DNA from: Agriotes lineatus
Lineage: Eukaryota; Arthropoda; Insecta; Coleoptera; Elateridae
Length of the DNA stretch: 64,000 nucleotides
Assembly (NCBI GenBank): GCA_940337035.1
Contig: CALNHX010002698.1
Coordinates: 1 to 64,000 of the forward strand
Reading direction: 5' to 3'
In this document: positions 1-9,113 of the stretch, piece after piece
How the letters are laid out: every line of letters begins with the position of its first letter
How positions within the stretch are numbered: the first letter of the stretch is position 1
The notes under the pieces: model-generated
What the model saw: the letters and a program-made list of their open reading frames with translations, nothing else
Told to the model about the DNA's origin: nothing
The model's database searches: none
Position numbers and translations under genes: made by a program

Positions 1-607
1 ATTGAAAATCATATCATATGATATGATATTTATTTACTTCCATAAGACATTACATGTATAGGAATTGTCACAAAATAATAACGTGTATTTACAAGAAAGT
101 ACATACATAATTATAACATGCAGTCGTTGACAGAATAATAACATTTCATATTTAAATACGATTTCAGTTTCTTTTGGAAATCTTGGGAGCTGGCGCAGTT
201 TTTAATGTCCCCAGGTAACAAATTGTACGCTATAACTGCTGCATTCTGTGGAGACTTAAATCCTACTACGTACTTATTAAACGGTACATGGTAATTATTT
301 TTTATACGAGTATCAAAATTGTGAATAGTAGAATTTTTTACAAAGTTCTTTTGATTATTATAGGCATTTAGGCATTATAGGCAATTCATAAATATACGAG
401 TATAATGCAGCTACAGTCAGAATGGTATACTTTTTAAAGTAATCTACGCAACTGGTACTAGAACTAATTTTGGCGATACATCTAACAAAACGCTTCTGTA
501 GTATAAATATCTGGTTAACTTGTGTGGACCAACCCCAAACACAAATACCATATCTAAGACGGCTACCTACTGAGCATGGTAAACATTAATTAGCTGTTCA
601 TCTGTTA
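1..607 (-). pseudogene. Jockey-like non-LTR retrotransposon, ORF2 C-terminal part and 3' tail
   Basis: Read on the minus strand, this is the end of a reverse-transcriptase polyprotein. A YGICVWGW motif near 540-520 is followed by LQKRFVRCIA near 490-465, the usual region after the RT domain in Jockey-type elements. A frameshift near 365 leads to a second open stretch that begins with DTRIKNNYH, contains LLPGDIKN and ends at a TAA at 111-113. There is also a stop or frameshift near 570, so the copy is dead. The 3' tail has a polyadenylation signal on the minus strand (AATAAA, complement of 29-34) and a 20-bp palindrome at 8-27. The upstream part of the same ORF is at 8995-9113, separated by the DNA transposon at 608-8991. 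Clade assignment to Jockey is by motif memory only; non-LTR identity is firm. Confidence 0.8.
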
Positions 608-1010
608 TAGGCCAGTCGACAAGTACATTTTAGCGGGAATAATTCCGGACAAGCTGGAATAAATTTTAATCTGTTCTGTTGGGACTCAGAAAATATATAT
701 TAATTTTGCACCTCTTGATAGGCCCGGATTTAACCTCTATGCTTAAAAAAGGTCTACATTTTTATAGTTTTCCTAATATTAGTGAATATCTCGATTAGTA
801 TCCACTTTTGAGCAAAATATGTAGTTATCAAAATTAAATAGGAGCAAATTCTCTACAAAAAATGTTCTATACATTTTTGTCATATATTTGCTTGTTTCGA
901 ATTCATAGGCGTCGAAATATATTTTTTCGAAAACTGTCATCAAATGTTGACATTTTCGTTAAATTCTCAGTAAGCAAAGTGATTCTTTTTTGTCACTTAA
1001 CAGCGAAATA

Positions 1011-1059
1011 CTTTTATGTTCTAGAACGCAAAACTCTTTTGCGTTCTAGAACATAAAAG
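1011..1059. repeat. Perfect 23-bp inverted repeat with 3-nt loop
   Basis: Arms 1011-1033 and 1037-1059 are exact reverse complements (CTTTTATGTTCTAGAACGCA begins the left arm), separated by CTC. It would form a near-perfect hairpin in DNA or RNA. Confidence 0.9.
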
Positions 1060-1423
1060 AAATGTCAAAAAATTTGTAATTTTTTAGGAACTTATTTGTG
1101 ATTTTATTAATTAAGTAACCCACATTAGTTTTATATTAAGTAATTTAAAATTTCAATAGATACTAATAAATATTATAAACTATTGTAAACATGACTAATT
1201 TATGTTGTACTACATGTAAATTGAAGGTGCCGATATTGCAGTGAGTTAAATTTATACATCACTTTGACGTTTGTTAAACAATTCAGCAGGCCGTGGTTCT
1301 AAAATTAATTGTTTATGAAATATAAAATTGTCAATTAACGTTGACAGTTACCTTATTTAATTTTTTTTATTCTCATACTACTTAGTTTTATTGCAGTTTT
1401 CGAAAAATCATTGTTTGCATCTC

Positions 1424-1523
1424 GAATGCGAAATGCTTTTGCGTTCTCGAATGGATATTTTGCCTCCCTAAAGCTCGGCAAAATATCTTCCATTCTCGAA
1501 CGCAAAAGTAGCATTTCGCATTC
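1424..1523. repeat. Imperfect ~41-47-bp-arm inverted repeat
   Basis: Arms near 1424-1464 and 1477-1523 pair with a few mismatches and small bulges. Both arms contain the GAATGCGAAATGC and CTTTTGCGTTC motifs seen, in related form, in the hairpin at 1011-1059. Confidence 0.8.
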
Positions 1524-2181
1524 TAGATACAAAAATAGCCATTTTTTCGAGCATTTGCTTGTTACTTTCTTTTACGATAAAAGAAGTACTGGATTCACCC
1601 TAAAAATTCGAAATTGAGTTTCCAACAGATCTTCACGTTTTAAAGTGCCCTGAAAAAAAAAACATGTTTTTGTTCATTGCTCTGTCTGTTTGTCTGTGTG
1701 TCTGTTTGTGAACAGAATATCTCAAAACGAAAAGAGGTATGACGTTGAAACTTCATATATAAGTGTTGTGTACTATCTAGATTCGACAGCAAGCTTTTGA
1801 AGAAAATCGCATAACCGGAAGTAGGTGTTTACTCTTGTAATTTTTCAGTTTTTTTGGATTTTTTCAAAAACGTCTCCAACGATTTTTTTCAAACTTTACA
1901 TTTTTATTAAATTTTTAATGTGTCTTGAAGTGAGGTAGGTAATTTTCCAGTAGAATACCTTTAAAATGGGTTTCTTTTGTTTTCTTTTCCAATTTTTTTA
2001 TTAATTCCTATTTTAAATAGAACACCCAGTATATTATTACATTTTTGAATCCAGCAAAAATTTTAGAGAAAATTTGTCTGTCGAACTAACGCTCTATTTT
2101 GTATGGTTTCTGTACAAATTGCAATTTTTGAAAAATTTTGACAAATGCTTGAATGTATGTACCTATGTATGTATGTATAAT

Positions 2182-2929
2182 CGATAACCTCGTTTTGCCT
2201 TCCGGTGTATGAAGCAAATCTTTAGCTCCTGCTATTTGTTTCGCCATTTAGTCACTTCCGGGCCAGTCTGTATATTTTCACTTGAGTTATAATTCGCTGT
2301 ATTTCAATCGATATCAAATCTTGTTTGCGCAAAAGTGTTGGTTTTGGTTTTTCTGAAATTCACTTGTTATCTCTTTGCGCCAGCCGCTGCGGTCATTTTC
2401 CGTCCGCGACCTCATTTTTAACTTTCGCTTTGGTTGGAACAACTCGTTCCAAGAAAGCATCTCGTGTCCTATCTTGCACCTCGATAATTAATTTTGTTTG
2501 TGGGCTGATGACTGAAATCAGGTATATTTACGCTCCTTGGTTTGATATTCAAGTTTAGTAATTTCCCTTTCTTATCAGCTGTTAGTTACCACTTTTAAGT
2601 ACCGCTTTTAAACGCCGTTTTTAAGCGACTTCTTATTTGGATTGACTCCACGTTAGATGTCCTAATCGGCATCATAATTAATAATTTGGACCCGCAATTC
2701 CTTTCTGGAATGCCATTTTGGGCTTGCCGTTTGTAACACGGAGCGTCTGTCCCCTTATCAACTTTGGCCACGAGGTCGCTGCTGCTGATGGCTGGATCTC
2801 TAAAATAAACCTGGACTAATTCAGTGCCTACCGGCAACGTTTTTATCACCACCCAGGTTAGTGTTTCAACGTTTTTTGACAACCACGTCCGCCTATGAAT
2901 TGTTGGCTGAATCGATTGTAACGACGCTT
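2182..2929. other. Unassigned internal sequence left of the truncated non-LTR element
   Basis: Nothing recognisable. A 95-codon minus-strand frame (2595-2882) and a 77-codon plus-strand frame (2325-2558) are open, but neither resembles a family I know. The stretch 2182-5110 may be an insertion into the left TIR, because a further TIR-like copy resumes at 5111. Confidence 0.4.
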
Positions 2930-2984
2930 CAGATTTACAATTTACAAATTTAAACTACGCTTTACAAATTTAAAACATAATGTA
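2930..2984 (+). repeat. 55-bp direct repeat flanking the truncated non-LTR element (left copy)
   Basis: Matches 4484-4538 with two differences (TACGC/TGCGC and ACATAA/ACGTAA by eye). It starts CAGATTTACAATTTACAAAT. The pair directly brackets the non-LTR element and is best read as an unusually long target-site duplication. Confidence 0.75.
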
Positions 2985-4483
2985 ATAATAATAATGATAA
3001 TATTAATAATAATAATAAGGTTTATTCCCAGAAAAAAAAATACATAAAAATAAATACTACATTAAAAAAACATTATTAAGGGAATGCGATGGTAATCAGA
3101 TGATTCCTAGAAAAATCTAGGAATCCCTGCTCTACCCCACCACCGCTAGATTCTTGAAATTGAACTTTTGAAATAAAGATGCCAAAATAAAAACAATTTG
3201 TTATTAAATGAAAATAAATTAAATCAAATCAAATTAAATGAAACTAATAGAAATTAAACGAATCATTTGACCACTCCACATATATACTTTGTAATCTGAC
3301 AAATAATTATAACAGTACTAACAAAAATACAAGAAGAGAAATGTATATAACATAATCAGGACTTCAACCAATTTAAAACTTCCTTATAAAAGGATCGTAA
3401 AGACAAAGTTTTCCATTTATAAGGCAATTCATTATATAACCTTGAAATATTATAAGTGAAAGACCGTTTGAATAATTCAGTGCGATGTAAAGATATAGTT
3501 AATAGGCCTCTGTGTCGGAGGTTCAAATTATGCACATCAGTTCGAAATCTAATTTTATTATATAAGTATGGTGGAGACTTCAATATCATAACTTTATGAA
3601 AAAAAACTATAGAATGCAAATAACGTCGTTTCTCCATGTTCAACCAGTTGGTTTCTGCTATTTTGTAAGTAATATGATTTCGTCGCCGTATGCTATGTAT
3701 TAATCGTAGACACGAATTTTGAACCAGCTGTATTTTCCTAGCAGTTGCTTTATCAATACAAGGTCCGTACAATATATCACAATAATTAAAATTGACAACA
3801 CTAATGAATCACATAACAACTTTTTGACCTCCTTGCTGAGCGAATGCCTATTGCTGTAAAGAAGTTTTAAATTACAATAGGCTCTTCGAATACAGCAGTT
3901 CACGTATTCACGAAATCTAAGGTCCGAATCCAATACAATACCTACATTTTTTGCCATGCCAGGGAATAGGCACACCTTTTATGTTTATATTAATTAGTTG
4001 TAAATATTCCTTTTTATAATTTGAGCTTCCAAATACAACCATGGCAGATTTTAATGGATTAATTTTAAGAGAATGCAGCTCAGACAATTCAACCAACTGA
4101 TTTAGCTCTTCATTAATAGTAGTACAGGCCATTAGAGTATCACTCGGTTTAAATGACATGTAGACCTGAGTGTCACCTGCATATTGGTGGTATTTACAAT
4201 TATTTAAAGCGGTACTACATAAGTAAGTGGTATAAATTAAGAACAATAAAGGACCCAAGATGGAACCTTGAGGAACACCGTATTTTATCTCACATAGATT
4301 AGACCGTCTGTTATTTAATACAACACACTGCTGTCTTCCGGTTAAATAAGATTTCAACAACTGTAAAGAAGATTGCTCAAAACCCACGTAAGATAAAATT
4401 GCATATAATATTTGATGATGTAAAGTATCGAAGGCCTTGGAAAAGTCGAGTATTAATTGTTCATCAATCTCTGCTTTAAAAGT
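2985..4483 (-). mobile_element. 5'-truncated non-LTR retrotransposon
   Basis: A minus-strand element starting inside its RT domain at 4483 and ending in a tail of TTATTATTATT-type repeats (plus-strand AATAATAATAATGATAAT near 2983-3020). The 55-bp direct repeats at 2930-2984 and 4484-4538 flank it. Truncation at the 5' end plus a simple-repeat 3' tail is the normal product of target-primed reverse transcription. It differs from the Jockey-like copy at 1-607. Confidence 0.75.
3356..4483 (-). pseudogene. Reverse transcriptase (non-LTR) fragment, frameshifted
   Basis: Three overlapping minus-strand frames make one RT. The first (about 4483-3917) has DFSKAFDTLHH, then GVPQGSILGPLLFLIY, then YAGDTQ where active elements have YADD: the first catalytic aspartate of the box is replaced by glycine. 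The second (3975-3700) carries GIVLDSDLRF. The third (3772-3356) has LVQNSCLRLIHSIRRR and ends LNWLKS, the usual C-terminal region. Frameshifts lie near 3957 and 3780. The N-terminal endonuclease is missing because the copy is 5'-truncated. Inactive. Confidence 0.85.
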
Positions 4484-4538
4484 CAGATTTACAATTTACA
4501 AATTTAAACTGCGCTTTACAAATTTAAAACGTAATGTA
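4484..4538 (+). repeat. 55-bp direct repeat flanking the truncated non-LTR element (right copy)
   Basis: Right copy of the repeat at 2930-2984; it abuts the 5' end of the minus-strand element. Confidence 0.75.
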
Positions 4539-5110
4539 TTAATTGTTCCTAAATTTACAATTCACAAATTCACGTATTAAGAATTTTGTAAGAAGTGCCC
4601 TCACGCCATTTTACTATCATTACCGAGATAACGGTTAAAACATATGACAGTGGTAAGCTTACTCCTTCATTGAATTGCAATCATATTCAATCCAAGAGCC
4701 CAAAAGAGGTTCAGATATTTTTTGTGCGTGCTGCAATTTCAGCATTAGTTATATACTGTATTTAAACTTTGTGATAAACAATTTACAGACCTAATTACGA
4801 TGTTGCAAGCAACTATTATTTATTAACCAAATAAACCTAATTGTTGCTGTAATTTTATTTATTTCTCGAAATCTGTGATTTCTGGCGCCCTGTGTTTTTT
4901 TTATTATTAAAAGAGCTTGCAGCAGTTCAGCTGATGATAGAAATCTGCGAACCAAGGCCACCGAATTTGAAGCTAGCTAGGTCATTGCGGTGAGTAAGAA
5001 CATTTCAGAGCTACCGTGGTGTATAAATGATAAGGCGGTTGATATGCGATTATACTACCATTGATTATTATTAGTGATCGATCGCAGGTTGGCTTCTTTA
5101 TTGTTTCATG
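4539..5110 (+). other. Non-coding stretch with LTR/U5-like fragment
   Basis: No gene. Around 4825-5000 the order of motifs (AATAAA, then CTGGCGCCC at 4882-4890, a T-run, TTCAGCTGATG, CTGCGAACC, GCTAGC) parallels the end of the gypsy LTRs at 11440-11640 and 19493-19690. It may be an old, diverged solo LTR piece of a related gypsy family. The parallel is by eye and weak; its 5' end was not found. Confidence 0.3.
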
Positions 5111-5235
5111 TAGAGGCTGGTGCTTTATGTCCTTGCATCTGGCGGTACCATGCTCAACTTGCCCCGGATTCGGGATACAAAGTTAAAGATTAAAAATCAA
5201 ATTTTGGCTAATTATAAAATCACTATGAAAGGAAG
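5111..5235 (+). repeat. ~125-bp inverted copy of 7890-8015
   Basis: The plus strand here (GTAGAGGCTGGTGCTTTATG onward to ATCACTATGAAA) matches the minus strand of 7890-8015 with few differences. The right copy lies directly inside the right TIR, so this may be the inner end of the left TIR, displaced by an insertion of 2182-5110. It is translated in part as RDTKLKIKNQILANYK, which may be remnant coding, but no family could be named. Confidence 0.7.
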
Positions 5236-5325
5236 TTGTGTGCGTGTATCACACCAGATTTTTTTTATTATTATTGACGTTCGATGCGACAAAAAATTCT
5301 TGTTCGTACTATATACGATTTCTAT

Positions 5326-5508
5326 CGGGTGTTCATAAACAGTCGTCATCCCAGTTGCCTTGAAAACCAAATGTTATATCTTTGATTAATTCGTGCAACA
5401 CAATGAAACGTCATTGAGTACTGTCATAGCGCATTTTTTCTCAATTTTAATAGACATACGTTTCTGAAGTCAAAACCTACTGGGATGACGACTGTTTATG
5501 AACACCCG
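5326..5508. mobile_element. 183-bp MITE with 30-bp perfect terminal inverted repeats
   Basis: Left end 5326-5355 begins CGGGTGTTCATAAACAGTCG; right end 5479-5508 is its exact reverse complement. The interior is non-coding. The target duplication is unclear (TAT left, TTAT right), so I do not assign a superfamily. Confidence 0.85.
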
Positions 5509-5999
5509 TTATTACTCATGTAAAGAAATTATGTCGCTTACTTTGTACTCGCTTCCACACCACCTAGAGGTAGAGTACTCGGCGCGTTTTTTAAGTGCTA
5601 TCCCCAATAGGCCTAATCCACTATTCCAACTTTGCTAACTTCAAGTTTCTTTTGAATTTGACTGCTCGTCAATTTTTGTTTGCTTTTTTTATGTTGGTGG
5701 TTGTTCAATATAACTTTGACTTTCAACAATATCTGTCTCGTGTTCCGAATTTGCTTCATTATCTTGGGAATGTTCTATTGATTGTTCTAGATCGATATGC
5801 AAGTCCTCGTCGTCGTCTTCGTCGTCTACTTCGATCACGTCCACAGTATTCAAACAAGATTTGCCCTGACAGAAACCACATATTACTGAGCAATAAAAAC
5901 AGCTACAAGATACATTACAACCTTTGACGCATTTACAAGAAATTAGTTTCAGTAATTCTTGGGGAGCTGCGTCTTGTACAGTGGGAATAGGCATTAATC

Positions 6000-7152
6000 T
6001 AGAGATGGGCGCGTGACGTGAAAACAGTCGTGTCACGTCGTGTCACGGCGTGTCACGTCGTGAACGTGACTAATATTTGAAAATCGTGACGTGAACGTGA
6101 GTGAACGTGAGTGAAAATTTCCAAGGCGTGATTCCCGTTTCACGTTAATTTCAAGTTAAATATTTAGTAACGAATACAAAACTGCAGGGTGCAGCAGCTT
6201 TTAAATTCATTAAATCACAAATTGTGCCAAACAAATTACATTATGTGGCTTTATTTTTGGACCCTAATTATAAATCCTTAAAGTTCATACCTTCACATAA
6301 AAGAGAAAATTATAATGCAAATAAAACTATAGATGATAATGATGAAATACATAGCAAACGACTCAAAACTGGTACATCAGCATCAGATTCTTATCTTTCT
6401 ACACTTAGAGATAGCTCTGACGATGACACATGTAATTAGAATGATGTCGAAACAGAACTAAATTAGTATGTTAAATTAAAATTCGGAAATGTAGATGACA
6501 TTTTAGGATTTTGAAGAAACAGTGTACATACGCCACTGTTAAAAAACTTGAGAAACTTTAAACATAACGGCAAGTTCCGCTACAAGCGAAAGAGTATTTT
6601 CTACAGTTGGGCGAATTTTAGAAGAGCGCAGAATTCGACTTAACGCTGAAAATGTTGATCCTTGAACTTAAAAGTACTTTCAAACCTACGAATTAAAAGT
6701 TTTGCCTAGCAACATATACCTTCTGTACTCATACCAATAAGGGAAACGTCAATTCCAATGACAACTTTTGGTATTAAAAGTAATGTCTTTGAAGACAGCT
6801 GCAAGAAATATAATTGCTAGAAATCAGTATTTATCCCTTGTCGAAGTTATTGTAGTCAATTTTCATTTTTTTTCTTTTTATGTCAACTATGCTGATTGCA
6901 ACATATCACGTAAATTATGTCAGGTGCAAAACATATTTTTAGTTCTCTTTAGGGTTTTTTCATTGGTTTTAAATTTGAACATTCTGTTCTATCTTTAAAT
7001 TTTGAAATAAAAGCTGCGTGTCACGTCGTGAGTGGCGTGTCACGCCGTGAACGTGAGTGAACGTGAGCGTGAACGTGCGTGAACGTGACTGTTTAAAGCA
7101 AGCGTGAAACGTGCGTGACGTGAGCGAAAATTCACTCACGCGCCCATCTCTA
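6000..7152 (+). mobile_element. Non-autonomous hAT element
   Basis: Terminal inverted repeats TAGAGATGGGCGCG (6000-6013) and its complement (7139-7152), flanked by a perfect 8-bp duplication CATTAATC at 5992-5999 and 7153-7160: the hAT signature. Both ends carry clusters of GTGTCACGTC and GTGAACGTGA repeats (about 6021-6115 and 7015-7135), likely subterminal transposase-binding repeats. The interior has only transposase fragments. Confidence 0.92.
6224..6659 (+). pseudogene. hAT transposase fragments including dimerisation region
   Basis: A 71-codon frame (6224-6439) contains ALFLDPNYKSLKF, the LDPryK-type motif found before the C-terminal domain of hAT transposases. In another frame, 6567-6659 encodes a conserved hAT dimerisation stretch beginning TASSATSERVFSTVGRILEE and running on through RRIRLNAENVD. 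The two pieces are out of frame and the RNase H-like catalytic core is absent, so the copy must rely on another source to move. Confidence 0.85.
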
Positions 7153-7889
7153 CATTAATCCATACTTTGAATTTCTCCATCCTCACTCTAAAGGTGATTT
7201 TTTGTTTCCATACCATAGCTGAATTTGGTTGTAAGTACGGAACGAGTGCAAGCGAGCTGCGTCTTTGGTTGGTGGTAATGATGCTAGATTTGGTAAACTT
7301 CTGTTAATAGATTGTACGAAACACTGGTATCTATACCTGTTCAATGATACACAGTGTTTTGATCCATACAGAAGAAGAAGAAATTGCTCTCCCACTTTAT
7401 CTATTTCCTCTGGGGACGCGTTTGGGTCTTTGAAAATTTGAACAGCCTTCTGTAAGTTTTTCTCTTTCTGTAGAAGTTTAACTAACTTAATTTTCCCCTG
7501 CCTGTATAGTGCGGAAACAGTATCGCAGCCACTAAATGCATGCAGAAATAAAATGTCCCTAATTGAATCATCCAAATTTATATTATGGGTTGCATACATC
7601 CTGCTTCGAGACTTTCTCTTGCCTGGCTTCAGGAAATAAATGTTAGAACGAGACTCATTCAAGGCGGTAAGAATTAGCAATAAATCAGTGTCTTCGCCTA
7701 TTATAATTACTGATTTGTAGTGAATTGATTCTTCAATTGCAGTGTTGACAATTAAGGTATCAGTATCTTCGGCAGCCTGCTTGACTCTGAAACCTTCGTT
7801 CGTTAATCGTTTACACATCATCGAGATCATTCGACATTTATTTCTCTCATTTAACAAGAATTTCCCCTGGGATACAGTTGCTGTCATTT

Positions 7890-8015
7890 TTTCATAGTGA
7901 TTTTATAATTAGCCAAAATTTGATTTTTAATCGTTAACTTTGTATCCCGAATCCGGGGCAAGTTGAGCATTGTACCGCCAGATGCAAGCACATAAAGCAC
8001 CAGCTTCTACACCGC
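7890..8015 (-). repeat. ~125-bp inverted copy of 5111-5235
   Basis: Minus-strand match to 5111-5235, placed between the right TIR (8020-8991) and the nuclease pseudogene. In this copy a run of As precedes the ATG of the pseudogene and frames upstream are closed. Confidence 0.7.
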
Positions 8016-8019
8016 AAGT

Positions 8020-8991
8020 ATTATACATACATACATACATACATACAAACATTTGTCAAAAATTTTCAAAAACTGCAATTTGTACAGAAACCGTACACAA
8101 TAGAGCGTTAGTTCAAGAGAAAAATTTTCTCTAAAATTTTAAGCTGAATTCAAGAATGTAATAATATACGGGGTGTTCTATTTAAAATAGGAGTCAATAA
8201 AAAAAATTGGAAAAGAAAACAAAGGAAACCCATTTTAGAGGTATTCGACTGGAAAATTGCCTAGCTCACATCAATACACATTAAAAATTCAATAAAATTG
8301 TAAAGTTTTAAAAAAATCGTTACAGCCGTTTTTGAAAAAATCCAAAAAAACTGAAAAATCACAAGAGTAAACACCTACTTCCGGTTATGCGATTTTCTTC
8401 AAAAGCTTGCTGCGGCATCTGGATAGTACACAAAACTTATATATGAAGTTTAAACGTCATACTTCTTTAGGTTTTGAGATATTCTGCTCACAAACAGACA
8501 CACAGACGGACAGATACACAGACAGAGCAATGAACAAAAACATGTTTTTTGGGTTCAGGGCACTTTAAAACGTGAAGATCTGTTGGAAACTCAATTTCGA
8601 ATTTTTGGGGTGAATCCAATACTTCTTTTATCGTAAAAGAAAGTAACAAGCAAATGCTCGAAAAAAATATATTTCGACGCCTATGAATTCGAAACAAGGG
8701 AATGTATGACAAAAATGTATAGAACATTTTTTGTAGAGAATTTACTCTTCTTTAATTTTGACAACTACGTATTTTGCTCAAAAGTTGATACTCATCGAGA
8801 TATTCACTAATATTAGACAAAATATAAAAATTTAGACCTCTTTTAAGCATAGCGGTTAAATCCGGGCCTGTCAAGGGGTGCAAAAATAATATATATTTTC
8901 TGAGCCCCAACAGAACAGATTAAAATTTATTCCAGCTTGGCCGGAATTACTCCCGCTAACAGCCATTTTAAAAAACTTATCGACTGGCCTA
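8020..8991 (-). repeat. Right terminal inverted repeat of the Academ-like element
   Basis: Reverse complement of the left TIR without the 610-bp insert. It starts at its inner side with a (CATA)n tract (about 8024-8046) and ends CTTATCGACTGGCCTA at 8991, followed by the TTA duplication at 8992-8994. Confidence 0.85.
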
Positions 8992-8994
8992 TTA

Positions 8995-9113
8995 GGACCG
9001 TGCCCAAATTTTTAAATAAGTATAGAATAGAACGTAGTTTGGAAACTAAATGTTCACAGTGAGGTCTCCACGTTAAACATTCGTCAACGTGCATCCCTAA
9101 AAATTTGATATAG
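8995..9113 (-). pseudogene. Jockey-like RT fragment (upstream part of the ORF at 1-607)
   Basis: On the minus strand this reads IKFLGMHVDECLTWRPHCEH and on to KNLGT, the KFLG..D..LTW..H block that follows the RT domain in Jockey-type elements. The frame runs in phase across the Academ-like insertion into TDEQLINVYHA at about 600-570. The gypsy 5' LTR cuts it off at 9113. Confidence 0.8.

Larger units (their letters stand above)
931..1540. mobile_element. 610-bp hairpin-rich insertion in the left TIR
   Basis: The right TIR lacks this stretch. The insert is bounded by a 10-bp direct repeat, ATTTTTTCGA, at 921-930 and 1541-1550, which looks like a target-site duplication. It has no clear terminal inverted repeats and no coding capacity. 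Instead it carries two strong internal inverted repeats (1011-1059 and 1424-1523) that share a CTTTTGCGTTCT-type core. It could be a foldback or MITE-like element of unknown family. Confidence 0.6.
608..2181 (+). repeat. Left terminal inverted repeat of the Academ-like element
   Basis: Matches the reverse complement of 8020-8991 along its length with scattered substitutions, apart from the insert at 931-1550. It begins TAGGCCAGTCGACAAG and contains a CTGTCTGT/GTCTGTGTG tract near 1680-1705. It ends in GTATGTATGTATAAT at 2181. The ORF at 862-1056 and its mirror at 8488-8727 are only shared repeat sequence, not a gene. Confidence 0.85.
5689..7887 (-). pseudogene. XPG/PIN-like nuclease with Cys-rich C-terminus (Academ-type transposase), broken
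   Basis: The first open part (7887-7183, 234 codons from an ATG) has acidic PIN/XPG-like motifs: AEDTDTLIV near residues 39-47, GEDTDLLLIL near 64-73 and LHAFSGCDTVSAL near 114-126. A TGA at 7183-7185 interrupts it where the frame otherwise continues. The hAT element at 6000-7152 then splits the gene; removing it with one 8-bp duplication keeps the same frame. The rest (5999-5689) has a cysteine cluster, ISCKCVKGCNVSC onward to GKSCLN, with nine cysteines in about 28 residues, then an acidic tail (VDDEDDDED). The nuclease-plus-Cys order matches Academ transposases as I know them. The N-terminal part is missing or lost at 7888-8019. It cannot make a full protein now. Confidence 0.7.
608..8991 (-). 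mobile_element. Academ-like DNA transposon, degenerate, with ~1-kb terminal inverted repeats
   Basis: Both ends read TAGGCCAGTCGAYAAG inward and continue as about 1 kb of inverted repeat (608-2181 and 8020-8991). The element is flanked by TTA at 605-607 and 8992-8994, a 3-bp target-site duplication. The flanks are two parts of one Jockey-like ORF whose frame is continuous once the element and one TTA are removed, which fixes the ends. The only recognisable internal gene is a minus-strand nuclease plus Cys-rich pseudogene (5689-7887). An XPG-type nuclease followed by a Cys8-like region and a 3-4 bp duplication is what I know of the Academ superfamily, so I assign it there; this is family knowledge plus inference. 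The body is invaded by at least four other elements, and no other transposase such as a DDE domain was seen. Confidence 0.65.

Noticed and set aside
862..1056. 64-codon ORF repeated on the minus strand at 8488-8727
   Set aside because: It is shared sequence of the two terminal inverted repeats and is cut by the insert at 931; no domain.
5595..5927. 110-codon plus-strand ORF
   Set aside because: Antisense to the cysteine-rich part of the nuclease pseudogene, whose minus-strand motif content is far more convincing.
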